From: Angiostrongylus vasorum
Lineage: Eukaryota; Nematoda; Chromadorea; Rhabditida; Metastrongylidae
NCBI GenBank assembly: GCA_018806985.1
Contig: JADANN010000289.1
Location: 186,001-250,000, forward strand
Direction of reading: 5' to 3'
DNA length: 64,000 bases
Position numbers and translations under genes: made by a program. The notes beneath the pieces were generated by a model. The model was not told the origin of the DNA and did no database searches. It worked only from the letters and a program-made list of their open reading frames with translations. Shown in pieces: positions 11,361 through 25,582 of this stretch (position 1 is the first letter of the stretch; the number at the start of each line of letters is the position of its first letter).

Positions 11361-11560
11361 GTTAGTTTGTTGGGGGCGGTGCTCTACTGGATTCGACTCC
11401 ATACGACGACAAAGACCCAAAAGGGGGAGGGCGAATTACTGATGGCCATCTACTCAGATCATAGGTTTTGAATATGGCCATCACACGAAGACGTGGAAAC
11501 GCTAGTAGAAGAGAAGCTAGATAATAAAAATCGTATAAGCTGAACAATCCAAACAATTTT
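11361..11560 (+). mobile_element. Penelope-like terminal repeat fragment, family 3
   Basis: Decayed family 3 sequence with CACGAAGACGTGGAAACGCT at about 11473-11492 (remnant of the motif) and an arm ending AAGCTGAACAATCC. It abuts the candidate exon at 11185-11360. Confidence 0.4.
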
Positions 11561-12227
11561 ATTGATTGTTCACCCCGAGATTAAGCGAAAAGCAGGCTTA
11601 TTAAAGTCACTGGAAGAGTTTGTAGTAGAAATTGTGTACAATGTTCTCCATCGTCCTCTTTAATATAGTGTGTGCTTCTTTTGCCAGAGAGCTCAACTCG
11701 GTCGAGAAATTTCGCATGCTTTTTCCGAATCTTTGCAGTGAGGTCAAAATTTTGTTCTCATCACCTCAATACATGCTTTTTTCGTTTCTTTGCACACGTT
11801 TGGAAGCAAATTAGGAAGTTCCAACTCTTCTATTACCGTGCAACTTAATGGTGATATCAAAATAGGATAAATCAGGTATGTATTTCGCTAATTTTATCAT
11901 ACCATCCACAAAAAGCAACAAGTCCTAATCCCTGATCACACTAATGTCTCCATTCTTGAATTTAACGACTATGTCGTTTTTTGTTATGAGGTGAATCTGT
12001 CAACGGTTGCGATGATCTGATGCCACCGCGTCATTAAACTTTGCGCAATAGATATATTGGCTAGGCAAATTTTTTCTATTGATACCGACCATATGCAAAA
12101 CCTCATCATAGCTTCCTTGAAAGTGGGACTCCGACTTCTTGCATCGAAAAGGAGGGTTCTGGAATTTGTAGGATACCATAGTCTGTCTTGGTCTCGGTGA
12201 TACTTGATACTTGGTACTACTTGGGCG

Positions 12228-12596
12228 ACCCGTCCTCACTGGCTGTGCGGACCCCAGCATAATCTCCATTTTTCGAAGATTTGCTGGTTAAGCCATTGCG
12301 ATTCCCTGAAATCCCGAAGTCAGCCTGGCCAAATTCTGCTCCAGTTTTTTTACCACCGCAGGCAGTCGCAGCCTTTGTGGATCAGAGGGAGATTCGCCAC
12401 CATGCGACTTCAATACCAGGACGGTGGTGGATTCTAGTATTGGTTTACTCTTAGCTAGGCTTCCTGATGGAAAAGCCGGACTCCTTCTCAGCTTGGGAGA
12501 CTCTGCTAGAGAATGAATCTCCCCCGCTGTACATCGCAGCCCGACACCAAGGAACACCTCCGAACCACGGTGAGGCGGTAAACCGTTGGGGAGGAG
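12228..12596 (+). repeat. Dispersed 360-bp repeat F, copy 1
   Basis: From CCCGTCCTCACTGGCTGTG to GTAAACCGTTGGGGAGGAG this segment matches 36675-37032 along its whole length, in the same orientation, with scattered substitutions and small indels. It has no coding potential and no tRNA boxes that I can see, so it may be a non-autonomous element or the tail of a LINE. Confidence 0.75.
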
Positions 12597-12599
12597 CCT

Positions 12600-15500
12600 C
12601 TGTGATAGCGCATAAAATCTCTCGTTTTGTTTATTCCATACTGAATTTTTATCAACCCTTCGTACTCGAGCTACAAAACCCTGTGCTCTTCAAGATCAGG
12701 GAATAAGACCCATTATGAATGCTATTTTTGTTAAAAGAAACCCATACTTAGCATATAAATAGCATCCATGTGCTCCTGGCTCCCACATTATTTAACTAGC
12801 CGAGATTTGTTTGAGCACATTCGGGCATATTTATCGGAAGCGAAGCGATCCCAAATCCAACAGCTTCTCCATCACTTGATTTGAGGCTTTTCGTGATGAA
12901 AACGGGAGGTGTATGTTTAGCGGTTCTCCGAACACGCATATGGTTGCCTTCTGTCCGAGTCCAAGCAGCCATCCGTTCACTTGAGGTACACGTCGTATTA
13001 TCTATCATCGTATCGTATCATTCCTAACGATTCTGGCCCATAGGGCTCATGAGAAGTTTTCTAGAGGGATCATTGTGGCTAAAATAGTCGATATGGATTT
13101 TTCAACAAGCGGGAAAAACAATGCGACTTCATTCGCATTCATTCTTTTCGTCTTGTCAAAGAAAAATATGGGGCAATTTATTAGTAGAGATATTAAGAAC
13201 GGCAAAAAATGAATGGACAGAAAATTATCCAAGATGACGCATGGATCATCACAAGTTGTTTAAGTCGTATTAATTGTGGTTGATTTAAATCGTCCTATCT
13301 AACGCCGTTAATTGAACTTTTCACGATAGAAAGTGCGAGAAGTAGAAATAATTGCCATTGTGCCAGCTAAAAATTAAATAATTAAACCATAAAGGAATAG
13401 CGCATACCACTTAAAAAACTAAGTCTGATTGTCTTTTCTCGTTCTTTTGTTTGAGAAAAAAACTCTCATCGTTATCATTTCGTAGATGACTTGACAGAAA
13501 AATGGAACTTTCTGTTATAAAACTCGTCAACAGAAAATTGCACGAGTTCGTCCCTCTTGCTCAGAGTTTCATTTTTTCACTTCTGCTGCATCTCAGAAGC
13601 GTTTCCGATGGTGAGGTGGTTTAAAAAATCAAAGAACAGTATGAAATGATCATTAAGTCCACGTAAAAGTTGAGATTGACGCCTTTACTCGGGATTTTAT
13701 ACAACTTAACAAACTGGAAAATATAGTTCTTAGTGCGAAAATGAGGATAATGAGCGGAAGGAAAGTTAGTAACAAATCTAATTAGGAAAGTACGCAGTCC
13801 TTTTCTGTCGAATCATGTTACTTTTCACACGCTCCGTTTTGCACAACTTCTGTCTTTCTTGTTCTTCCTCCTGTCGCTCTCTTTTTCTCCTCTACTTATC
13901 AGTCTTAATCTCGCTCTTAGTCTATTTTCCTCCCACTCTTTCGCAAGGGGCTTAGCTCAAAGTGCACTAATAAATTGCAGAAAATGGAAACAGATGTTAG
14001 TGAACAGCTGAAATTTGTTAGAACAGTGAACGTTACTTAATTGCTTTTTCAATGATGGTGAAATGATCATCAAGAAAAGATAACAAACAGTGCAGTAGTC
14101 TCGATGGTAACTTTTATTTCTCTGTGATTCAGTGGTGTACAACGCTTCGCGTAATGAAACGCTGCAACTATGCTATTGATGACGAAGAAAAATGATTTCG
14201 GCAAAAAATTCTATGATAAAGTGTGGTACATACATAATGCTTTGATACAATGTGATGCAGAGATGTTACTAAACATAGGAAGACCTAAGTTCGTTAATCA
14301 GTCTGAGAGTTAACTAATCGCCGTTAACTCAATTAGTAGTGACAAGGCAAAGAGTTTATACAGGTACATATATAGATTCGTCATAAAAATCCCGTGTTAG
14401 CGCCAACGAACATTTAAGAGTCATTCCAGACACAAACAAGTCTAATAAACCATTGAAGAAGAACTTTCAACGTGTTAGCGACAGAACGGGATTTTCAACA
14501 AGCACAACAACACTCTGGATAACTTGAGCATTTGAGGAATTGTGAATTTGACAGCAAATTTAAAGAATTGACACACTGCCCTATCGCTCTAAGGGCATAA
14601 ATAATTCCTCGGAAGTGTTTTTCTCTACTTTGAAATCATCTAATGCTCCGAAATACATGAAAATCCCAAGAAGGAAATCAATGGAATGCAGTTTTGAAAA
14701 CTCTTAACTCAACTGCAGCAGTTTTATTCATACCTCGTCTTCCCAATTTCTTCTTTGCTTGAAATTTGAATACCGTAGTGCAAAAAAAATTATGATTTGC
14801 GAGTTTTCTAAAAATCGGAATTTTACCGTCGAAGTTATTCCTCCTGTTCATTGTAAAAATTGTTGAAAAAATTTGTGTGAATTCCAATGATGTCTGATGT
14901 TCAGAATCGAGAAAGTTCATCATAGGCCGAAAAATGTTTGCCTAGGGTTCAAACACCAAGTCATCTTTGGACAGGCATGCATTTAAATCAATGCGCCTTG
15001 TTGTCACTAATTAAAAACGCGAATGATCTGTCATTACGACGAATTGTGCCCGAGATTGTACGCTTTCATTTCAGCAGATATGATGCTCATTTGACAAGAC
15101 TTCTTCCTCGGATTTCCAATAAATCCATGGTCTCTATCGGGAATCGTACATTTTTTCGTGAAAGTGAAAGGCTTCTCCTATAGCTTTCGGTTAAGTAGAA
15201 GAGTAAGGGTGAAAACAAATGAAAACCACTAATATTCTTCAAATGAGGAAAAATTCCAACTGTATCTCCCTTCCTTGCCACTGAGAAACTTTTTTTCCCT
15301 TTCAGGTTAGCAGGTTTCTCAGAAACAAGTCGGAAATTTCAGACAAGAGTATTTCCAAAAAATATGGGCCATAGTGGAATGCAAATTGCACCGGCTTTCC
15401 GCTGAAGCAGAAGTGTCAGACTTCTCATAAAACATGCTGGCTTCGTTTTGAAATTGATTAGTCTAACAAAGGGAAAGTACAAGAGGCTATTTTCGTCAAA

Positions 15501-17440
15501 AATGATTGCCCAGAAGTTAATTATTCCGAGGAATATTCCATATTATTTCGTTAAGGATTCGTTTCCTTTTTCACCGATATACTTGATTTCTAACCAGCAC
15601 GACCATTCATAACACTAAGGATTTTTTTTGTTTTTTCAAAATAACTTACGTTTTCTGAAGCTTCGGAATATTTGTGAGTCATAAAGGATAAAATAAAAAA
15701 AGATAGAGCTTTTGGCAAGATCGATCCCATATGAATGTTGCAAGGCGCCTCCGACCACTGCGCTAGAAGCGCTCGTACTGTGAGTCATAAAAGAGTGAGT
15801 TCCGATAAACGAAATTACATAATATTTCATTATTTTGGTAAATGGGTGACGGATGTGGTGAGGAAAACTCAAACTGACTGGCGTGGTAGATTCAATATAT
15901 GTGGTGAATTTCGCTCTTATTTCTTCAGTTAAACACTTTGTTAATAGCCTTTTTCACATTTTCAAGCAGATATAGTGATGTACTTAAATATTCCTTTCAG
16001 TGCAGATATACTTCACCATTAAATTAACCCCAAAAAAAGAACGAACGGTGGATTAATGTGATTTAACGTTTTTCCCTTAAAAAGGACGATTAAAGGAAGG
16101 AATACGACTTTTGGTGAGGTAATTACATTACAGTTAAAGAAAGTATTACAAATATTGCCTTATCCATATTACAGTGCAAAAGTGTTGCCTATTAGGACTA
16201 CCTACAGAGTCAGGTCCATTTGGAGAAGCCTGTAAACCCTACGATTTCTGGTATAAGTCTCTTTATTTCTATGCTCCCTATGGCTTCTAGCGAGGAATGC
16301 CTACGGTAGCCCTCGGAACAGTGCCTAAAACTTCGATTTGCCCATTATCAGTTTGTTGGATCTCTAACTAGTAGACAAGAGTCCTGTTCTACATGACCGT
16401 GAGATGATTCTCATGTACTTCCAAAAAAATCAAGTGCAAGCTTTTATTAAAATGGCAAGCAGAATACAAGCCGAGTACAATCACTCAGTACTGAAAGTTT
16501 AAGTTATTACAGTACAGCACATATAGGGCTTTACGCACTATTTTCATCTCCATATTAACAATGTTTGTGAATTGTGGATTTGGTTTGCGTTTGTTTTCAT
16601 TAGGGTACCACCATTTACTCACGGTTATACCTCGCTCGAGATCATATTTTAGTACTTACGCAAAGAAAACAGTCATCCTTTTACTTGAGATAGCTGTTAA
16701 ATAAGTTGCCTTCTTATTAAAGAAAAAAGTTAACACACTTTTTTATTATTTTCCGACTCGCTCGGGAGGAACGCAGAAAGAAAAGAAGAAAAAAGTGAGA
16801 AAAGACTGACTAGTAAAGATTCGGTAGAACGCAAACGTTTTGTGAAAAACTTGTATTCCTGCTACAGAAAAAAAAAGCTCAAGCGAGTATTTGAACTATG
16901 GAGAGCATAATTAACGCTAGTGCTTCATCTGAAAGACTCTGCGCCTTCCAAGAGAGGGCTTAATCAAGCACAACGTCTTGATTGATAAAGTCAAGGATCC
17001 CTCATTAATTATACAAAGGTACGGAAAAAAAAGGAAACATGTCAGGGCTTCAATTTACCTTCAATATTTGACATTCTTGTATCTCGTCATATTCTTATGT
17101 CAGAAATTCTGTTATAGTGATCTGCGACAATGGGAAAATTGAATTTCGTAGGCGTATTAACGGAATAAGAGATGTTGATTTGAGATTATGATTTTTTTAT
17201 TGTATATCTGCAGTCAAGCCCCTTGGGCTACAAATCTCCTGGATAAAGTAGATATAGGGGACGTATCTGGAGTAAGAGATTGAGGGTGCTCTTCAAAACA
17301 AACACAGTCTTTGGTTCGAACTCTTCACCACTGGCTAACCAATCCATTCATCACTACGTAGTTGGTGTAATTACATCCGACTTATTGTGGTATATTAAGA
17401 CACTGATTTCGCATATTGAAATCTTTATCGCTTCAAATCA
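12600..17440. other. Long stretch without a recognised gene
   Basis: No rebuilt gene and no dispersed repeat of the families seen elsewhere. The 70-codon minus-strand frame at 13008-12796 (with NHMRVRRTAKHTPP) and the acceptor-led frame at 15306-15370 look mildly protein-like, but neither has a partner exon. The sequence is AT-rich with T runs and could be intron or intergenic DNA. Confidence 0.4.
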
Positions 17441-17535
17441 CCTCTAGACTGCTGAATGGATTCAAATGCACGCCGCATTCCTAGAGGTCTGATCAACATC
17501 AAATGCTTTGCCCTCATCATTGCCACAAACAAACC
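17440..17535 (+). repeat. SINE-A tail fragment
   Basis: AATGCACGCCGCATTCCTAG and GGTCTGATCAACATC match the 3' end of SINE-A copies near 47810 and 61830 (AATGCATGGCGCATCCCTCA then GATTCATCAACG). Confidence 0.45.
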
Positions 17536-17639
17536 GAATTTCTACGACATTTTTGCCGAAAAGATAATTCGCAGAATCAACATACATTTGCAACTGAGCG
17601 GATGTTCCCAAATGGGCCAACAATTTCTCGATACCTTGA

Positions 17640-17931
17640 ACTTTTGAAAAGTTCTGAACATGTGAAACTTACTACGACTGGTTGCATGACAGCCCTAACT
17701 GTATATAAAGTCTTCACTAAATTATTAGCTCAGTTTCACTTTCAGTTTCAGAAGTTCAGATTGGAACTTTTAAAAAACGAAAAAAGAACGAATTTGTGGT
17801 TACAAAAATTGCTTAGCAGGAGCATGGATCCCGTGAATATTGCCGAATCGTGCGTGGCACTAACGCGTTATTCTGGACGAAATCCTGCTTCTTGGGCGGA
17901 TTCTGGACTCAAAATGCGAATCTTGACGTGA
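17640..17931 (+). CDS. Candidate terminal exon or ORF of unknown identity
   Basis: An open frame ending in TGA at 17931. A strong acceptor, TTTCAGTTTCAG, lies inside it at about 17750; from there 59 residues continue, including RLELLKNEKRTN and DPVNIAESCVALTRYSG. The composition looks protein-like rather than random AT-rich sequence. I do not recognise the family. A badly decayed transposase is an alternative, because RLELLKNEKRTN faintly resembles a mariner segment. Confidence 0.3.
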
Positions 17932-17999
17932 AAATGGAAAGCAAAAAACCGTAAAAAAATGAGCGAATTGCAAGCTGCAGGAAATCATTCTCATCATGG

Positions 18000-19400
18000 T
18001 AGAATAATGTAAATTGGATCACGTTGGCAAAGAAGTGGATTCAAGTGATTTATATTCATATATATTTATACTGTTAAATGTTGTGACAAATTGAGAAATA
18101 TTCGGCCACTATTAAAACCTAAACAATTCTTCGAGCGCACGCATCGAAGGTAATGCGCATTGTCACGAGCGCGTTATGTAATAATGTTGAAGAGGGAAAA
18201 ATTGCTAGGTCTGCCCTTCTTTTTTCAGTAACAAGGCTTTTCAACAATCAGTTCTTTTTTCCCCGAGAGCCTCGATTGCTTATTCGAGCAAGACAACCTG
18301 CATGATCAATAATATTCCGGAATGCGGAAAAACATTTTTCTTAAAAGTCAACGATAATGCAAACAAGTCGAGGCTACAAACCGTCCGGAAGAAGGCGATG
18401 AAACGCGATTACTTTCTGAGATGAAATTAGTGAAAACGTAGTACTGAAGGGGAAATGGAAATAAAGTGTTTACGAGAGACCCAATTTGGTTCTTCATTTT
18501 CTGGTTTGAACTCGAACATCTGTTTACAGGCCGAACGCCACTATAATTAAGGATAAAAGATGAGGCGTTCGGTATCGACCAATCCCTTAGGGCTTTGTCA
18601 TGTATCCACTTTACCAGGCGTCCTAGAGATGATTAAAAACATATTCGACCTGCAAAATAATATGCGACGCCCGCCAATCTATTAAATCAGTGTTGTTGTG
18701 CTCATAGAAAAGTCTGAGACCTATTTGTCGCACTGGTCGATAGAGGGTTTGGTGAGACCTGGGTCCAGAATAGAATTTGTGATCGATCCACTACGTTTAA
18801 GCCTTAGTAATTTTTCATTGTTAAAACATGATGAACACCGACATGTCATTCTTGTGGTTTTCAATATGCAGAAGATAGATTTTCCTAAGTTTTTTGTTTC
18901 TTCTCAGTCCTTTCTGCGGAAAGTTTCTTATACCGAAATATTGAAAGGAATAATTACATTTGGTCTTAGTGATGTGGAGCACTGTGTGCGAGTTAAGATT
19001 TAGATTTTTCAATAACAGTAAAATTTTAATGCGCTGTTTCCGGATCCAAGTAGAACTGCATGTAAAGTGGCTTATGTTACACCATCGAATCGTAGTTGGA
19101 ATTTGATTTGATTCATCATATAATAACCTATATGTGTAACGATTGAGTTAATATGACAACAAGAAAAAACCACTTCATGTCGTTGGTTTTGTGGGAGAAA
19201 GTAGCTTTCTGTTTCAGTAATTTCATAGTATTTACAGCTCGTAAGCCCAAATCATCCAATGTTGTAATAACTACCAATAATTTTTTTGATAGGTAGAGCT
19301 GTTATAGAGTTGGAAACTTTATAGTCCTCTAGGGGATTCACAGCGCTATCGTTTAGATTTATCAAAGAAGTATATCTTGAGAGACGTGTGAAACGAAGGA
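18000..19400. other. Stretch without a recognised gene
   Basis: One 101-codon frame on the plus strand at 18698-19003 has no recognisable motif and no matched splice sites. Otherwise nothing is seen. Confidence 0.4.
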
Positions 19401-19530
19401 TCCGCATGGTGTGGTGGTGAACGCGTTACTCCCCGGAAAGGACAATAGTGCGTTCGTTCCCCATCGCAGACACCTGCGGTCGGAGTTTTGCAAATATCTC
19501 GGCATAATTAGAGTTATATCAAAGAAGTTT
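19400..19530 (+). repeat. SINE-C copy (tRNA-derived)
   Basis: Starts CGCATGGTGTGGTGGTGAAC (A-box region) and carries GTTCGTTCCCCATCGC (B-box region), then the CACCTGCGGTCGG hairpin and TTTGCAAATATCTC tail. It matches the copies at 35005, 35315 and 41250. Confidence 0.65.
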
Positions 19531-19811
19531 TTGAAACGCACCTACGAAGTTAAAGCTTTTTAAAGGTCAACTTCTTGAAAAACTTGAAAGTTGATATCCA
19601 AATTTGCATTTCTGAAACTGCTGATGCAAGCTCGGAAGCTGCGGACACCTGGACACATTGCGCGGGACCTCTTCCCAGGCTGCTTAGTCGCTTCGGTGCT
19701 CGAAATACGAACATTAGTAGAGAAGCGTAGAAAACAGATTCCGTGAGCTCCACTAGACTCGCTATAGAATAGGGAAGACTTCCAGTATTAGCAACTATTA
19801 GAAGATTACAA

Positions 19812-19895
19812 GGCTTCTACTTGAAAAATCGACTTTCCTCTCTTCTACTTGAGAAGTCGACTTTCCTCTAACTTCGATATGAAAAGTCAACATGT
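19812..19895 (+). repeat. Short tandem repeat, unit about 28 bp, three diverged units
   Basis: TTCTACTTGAAAAATCGACT and TTCTACTTGAGAAGTCGACT recur about 28 bases apart, followed by a third, weaker unit. It sits at the left edge of a family 3 terminal repeat and may have arisen from its outer GTCGACTTTC sequence. Confidence 0.65.
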
Positions 19896-19914
19896 AGTCT
19901 TTCCTTGATACGAC

Positions 19915-20090
19915 AACACGAGGCTGATGACAACACTTTATTCGGTTAATGTCGTCATCCTCTTCAGAGAAAATGAGCCGAGTCGATGGTCCGCAGCCGC
20001 GTCCGCTGTCAATAAGACGAGGACATCGAATTACTAGTCGAATAAAGCGTTTTTATTAAACCCAGGCTAGCCTATCAGTGAAAAAAACGC
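19915..20090. mobile_element. Penelope-like terminal repeat pair, family 3, decayed
   Basis: CGACAACACGAGGCTGATGA, then TTTATTCGGTTAATGTCG on the left, answered by ATCGAATTACTAGTCGAATAAAG on the right. Both carry degraded hammerhead-like remnants facing each other. More decayed than the 1706 copy. Confidence 0.45.
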
Positions 20091-20224
20091 GGTGGCTTGG
20101 GCTTCGATTAAAAAAGTTGACATATGTTCTTTTCTAACGTAGAACAGAGCTGTAAACTTAGACCACGTGTGATTATATACAATATACATCGTTCGTAATG
20201 TGTACTAGACAAAGAGGGAAACAG

Positions 20225-20438
<214 letters not shown>

Positions 20439-20559
20439 CATAACTCAAAACCGCCCCTATGATCGTTGGTAAATCTCAAAAAAATTGAAATTGTATCTTC
20501 TGTCCTAACGGGAGAGACGAGGATTGCATGTATTCAAACACAATATACTTGATCTGACG

Positions 20560-21140
20560 TAAGGCATTCGGTGAAGAAAATACTTTGACGAAACGGGTGT
20601 TGGCACTTCGTACCCGCATTAAAGAACATCTAAATGCGAAGCTTAAAAAATCGCCAAAAAGATTCCTCTAGGTGAATACTGAGCCACAAAAGCACAGTGG
20701 CTATTATTTTGAAGTGACTGGCCAGGTACTAACGCAATCCTAGCGGAAACAAAAATATCAGTGCGCAAGACTCAAGGGGTGTTTTGGATAAATTTTAAAA
20801 GGTCCAAAGGTAAACAGGAAAGATGAATGCCTCGCTACCAGATGTGACCTGGAGCCTTTTTCAAATCGGTTTTTTTTTGACGTAAGTGGGTCCCGCTCGT
20901 GGTCTCACAAGCAGCACCACTGTGAGTAATTTTTATGCAAAATGGCGTGCATTTATATACCAGATTTTCATTATTACTATAGATATTCCACCCAATTATG
21001 CAGATATCTTTGCATAGAATACGTCCAGGCGCTGCGAAAGGTGAAATCGCCTAAACGTCACCCATCGAGTGACAACAACAACAAAAAACAACAACAACAA
21101 CAACAGATTTATATCAACGTCACACCACTTCAATAAGGGC
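20560..21140 (+). mobile_element. Penelope-like element 3' end, family 1, with GIY-YIG fossil
   Basis: Across frames the plus strand gives DETGVGTS, KEHL, YFEVTG and FWINFKRSKG in the order found in the GIY-YIG domain at 33202-32822, so this is the end of the same kind of ORF, heavily mutated. It continues into the terminal repeat: TGGGTCCCGCTCG, then a motif at about 21028-21064 (GGCGCTGCGAAAGG, GAAATCGCC, AAACGTCA) and a CAA-rich tract. The 64-codon frame at 20942-21136 is this repeat. Confidence 0.6.
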
Positions 21141-24100
21141 AGTTTGTAAGAACATGTTTGTGGATGCAAACAACACTTTACAACATTTGAGTGGGAAACT
21201 TTCTTCTTGACAACTTCTGCTTTAAGATCACTTTATTGATATTTAAAGCAATGCAAGCTATTTAAAAACGAAACGAAAGATAATAACAAAAAAAATGTCT
21301 TCGAAGATAATGAACTAGTTGAAGCAAATAAGGTATCAAGAAATATTTCTCAAATGAAGCAGGCTCAGAGCTGAAGATCTGTGCGAAGCGGTGCCTAACC
21401 TGTTTTTCTAATCTATGAAGGCACTGTGTTCTGACAAGATCCTTCTAGTGCTATGGATACGTGATCTTACAAGATAAAAAACATCACTAAGTGCCTATCT
21501 TGTTTACATTCTCGTCATTTGGAGAACCGGACACCTACAACATTTTCTCTTTCACACGACAGACGCTATGAACTTTTCTGATATTTTCGTTATGATTTCA
21601 AGTATCACGACAAAATACGCATAATCAAAACGTTCCATAATGTGATGTTTAGCTACCACCTTACTGCTCAATAGTCCGAATAGCTTATGTCATTACTATA
21701 TAGAAAGAAGGACTTCTAAGTTTAACCTTGCTCACATCGTCCCCTAGAGCACCTTTTGAAACATTTTTTTAAGAAATGGTTGAAGAGCGCACGAGCTGAA
21801 TAATCGTGAAAATAGGAGAGAAATTTTACTAGAACCAATTACCACGGTAGCTCACATTTTGAGCTGTTTTCGAACAGTAATCAGTCGATTAAATGTACAC
21901 GGATTTGCTTAATATTAGTGATTCTAAGTCATTTAGTCGTCGACTTCAACAGTCCACAGGTTCCAGGCGTTGAGTTTTAACAAGATCGAGAATATCCTCA
22001 ATTCAGAAACCTGGGATTGATTTAGCGCCTAACTTTTGTTTCTTGCTGTAGAAGCAGTCTAAATCACGTAATAACGAATAAAGTGGCACATGAGAAGTGA
22101 AACGACGTTGTTTCCAATAAATATGCGTGTTGAAATTCATCATTGGTTAGACTGACGTCAAAACAAGAAAAAATAATCGTCATACGAAAAGCGCAATGTT
22201 GTTTGTCCTCACCGAGCGGCAAAATCCACTGGAAAGCTCAGTCGTGCATCGAGGAAGCCTTAATACATTGCTAGTGCATGGAAAAAGAGCAAAAACTCGT
22301 TGATCTGATCTTATTTAATGCATTTGAGTCATGGTAAACATTCAATGATTTACCACTTTTCATAACGTGTACTACAAAAATCTAGATGCTTCTTGTACCT
22401 TTATTGTTATTGATAAAGTACAGCTCTAACCGTAGCAAAGTGGTTTTTGGGTTTCAAAGTGTGGCAAACACAAGAACGCCATCCAAGTGTCGTCTACATT
22501 GGGTTTTTTTCGATACCTTCATCGGGAAGTCTCGCAAAGAGTAAACCTGTGCATTAACAGAGTGCGGCGATCTTACTATAACCATCTTCTCCAAAAGCAG
22601 TAAAAAACGAACACCATAGCAAAAGTGTGGTGTTCTCTGAGTTTTTTGCTGAAACGAGAATCATTAGGAATTGAGCGTCTATAGGGGCAACATTTCGGGG
22701 CACTTATAAGGGGTCATCAACAAAATGCCAGTTGAATGAAAAATCTGAAAGGAAATATCTCTAAATTCGCGAGGAAGAGCACTAAAGTTATTCATGTGTT
22801 CATGAACTAAACTCTGATGGAAACTTAACAGGGGGGGGATTGCTGATAGCTCCGTTTTGCGAAAGTTCACGACCGTGCTTTTAGCGTGTAGCATTTCACT
22901 CTTACTAATTTCGACCTTGAGGAAGCCATCGATAGTTTGCAGTGTTTCCACTTAGCATGAAGCTACTCATATGTGTGCTCCCGGTTAAAAATGCTGAAAT
23001 GCTCTTATTCTTCTTTGCAAGAAAGGCTAACTTTCGGTGTGTTTTGCATGTTCGACATACAGCACGAGGATAGATAAACAAGATTTCTATCAGCGCCGTG
23101 ATATGATCATATCATCATGTGAAGAGTTATTGATTATTGTTATCGAGGGTTAACGAAATTCGGTTTCTAAAGTAACGGAGCCACAGTTAAAAAATTGTTT
23201 AATCGTGCATAAGTCAAGCCCGTATTAGCAAGAACAACACTGACAGCCGGTGTGCAAGAAAAAAAAGAACCATGACAGAAAATGTGGTAAAATACTTGTT
23301 AATAATTGCCATAATACGTTGACGAATCCAAAGTAATGAATATCTAATACGTCCTTCCCTTAATTTTGCTAGGAAGCCACGTTGGACGGCGTCCAATTTT
23401 TCATCAGTTGAGGGCACAGTACAACTCGTCCATCATTGGAACTCCGAACAGTTTATAAGCAACGATCCCGGCTTCTCGACAACTGACGATATTCTTCCTA
23501 TAGTTGAAGAGCTTGGGGCTTGATAACTTAACTACTTGGTCAGAACACCCATGGCGCCTTGTCGCTCACTCTAGAAGCGCTTCTATACATAAACGTAAAA
23601 CACTGAAAAGGAGAGGCACTGAAATCAACACAGTTCGTCCATTTTGCCCTTCTCTCCACACATTCATTATACACGGAATGACGCTTAGTTTTATGTCGTT
23701 ATGAACCACGTTGTTTTTGAAAAACAGACGATATTTTAACAACCAGAACGCTCGAGAAATTGAGAACATTGCAGCATTTATGAATGGTATGTGCACTACT
23801 ATTTGCTACATGTTACTAAGGTCTATTACATGAACACATTCCTGTCAGCATTTAGAAGTGCTTTGCAACTTATGAGTCGCCATTTCGGTATTTTGATACC
23901 CTCACACTCTATAACATAAGTAAAATTTACTAAGGCAATCAAAACTGAAATAATATTTGATTGCCACACAAATATCGGGTGTGTGAACTCGCTTGGGATA
24001 AAGTCTTTTTGGATTTCTAAGTCCGAAATAGAGGTTTTCTTGGGCGATGTTCTCCAATAACATGTGGTGTTGGATAAGCTATCAATTCATGACAGGCATC

Positions 24101-25582
24101 GGAAAAAAGAGTGGCCTCATACCGGCCACAAGTTTCCTTACAAATGACTCCTATAAAGGCCACTCCATTGCGAATGTGTTAAAATCAGCAGAGCGACGTA
24201 TCTAATCTGTGCCTGTGTGTGGAAGCCATGCTGTATTGACCGGCTATTTATGCATGCAAACAAGAGTATACGTCGTGAACCAGAAAGCGCCTTCGCAAAA
24301 ACACTTCTACGCAATTTGAACTAAAGTTTGAAAAGTTCGAAATTAAAAGAAATAGGGATATTGCGCCTAACAAAACACTACTGTCCATAAAATCGTATTT
24401 CAGCGTTTGCATGCTTTGTGAGGAACATTGAGGAACTACGTACAGATACATTCTATCGTATCTGAATTCGCTCATTAGTGTCATAGGTTTTCGATCATGG
24501 TAGTGCATGTTTGGCATTGCACGATTTTCTCAGTGAGACAGTAGTATAGATTTTACAAGAACTTAGCACTTTTGGGACGGCGTGACCTTCAAATCAACGT
24601 CTCTTAGATCAAGGTGAAATCAATAAAGTGAGATGAAAAACTCTTCGAATATGCAAAACTGTGCTTACTGAATGAGTGCTCCCTTGTTTTGTCGCGATCA
24701 GATTGTGACTCATTGATTTTGTTTTGCAAATGAAATTCCCTTCATTGCCTCAAGGGTCATCTTTCGAACATATTTTTTCATATTCGCAGCCGCTACTTCT
24801 CCATTGAGAATTTCAAAAGCAAAAAATTTGGCCTGCAATTTTACGAAGGTTTTACTATTAATTTAAATTTGAAAGAACGCAGTATAAAAATTATATGTGC
24901 GATGGTTGCAATAGAGCACACTTTTATCTGCAGATCTCTTGTTTCTAAACTCTAAAAATATTCCAGTGATCGCAGGGAGGTTATCATCAGTTATCGAAGA
25001 ACAGCTTTGTGACGAAAGGGTTCACCAGAGATCATATGTCTTTGTGCTTATAAAAGAATTTCTATTGTGTAAGCGCCATATTTTTTAACGTTGAAATCCT
25101 ACTTTTTAACAGGGGTTTTTTTGTAAAGAGTCTACATTTTGTCAAAGCACAAAGTTCGCACATGGTGCATTTAGTCAGATGGTATGGATTACGTGCTCAC
25201 TCGTCGGTTTGTTGTGAAACAATTTGAAAGAAATTAGCAGAAAGGTGGTAACCAGCAAATGAAGTTGTGATAAAACGCAAAGGCTTAAATTGTACAAAAA
25301 TTTTTTATTAGGTTTTCATATTGAGGATTATTATTGCTGATTTCATATTAACAGTAAGTGAGAAGAGCTGCCTAGTATAAACAGCTCCAGCTTTTCAACT
25401 TCAGCATCTAGGCCGGCCGATCTTCTGGTTGCGTGAATGGTGTCAGCGAGCGCCATGCAACTGGGAAATTGAACTGAGCGGGCGAACGAGACAGAGACGG
25501 ATCCTCCCTCTTGAGTTAAGTGGCTAGACGCCTGCGATCGGCTATCGAGCAGACCCTAGTCTGTTACACCGCAGTCGTCAGC
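21141..25582. other. Long stretch without a recognised gene
   Basis: No exon series, coding family or repeat copy could be supported on either strand. The 90-codon minus-strand frame at 22951-22679 has no motif. The last few hundred bases (25380-25580) are more GC-balanced and probably hold the promoter and 5' leader of the zinc-finger gene. Confidence 0.4.
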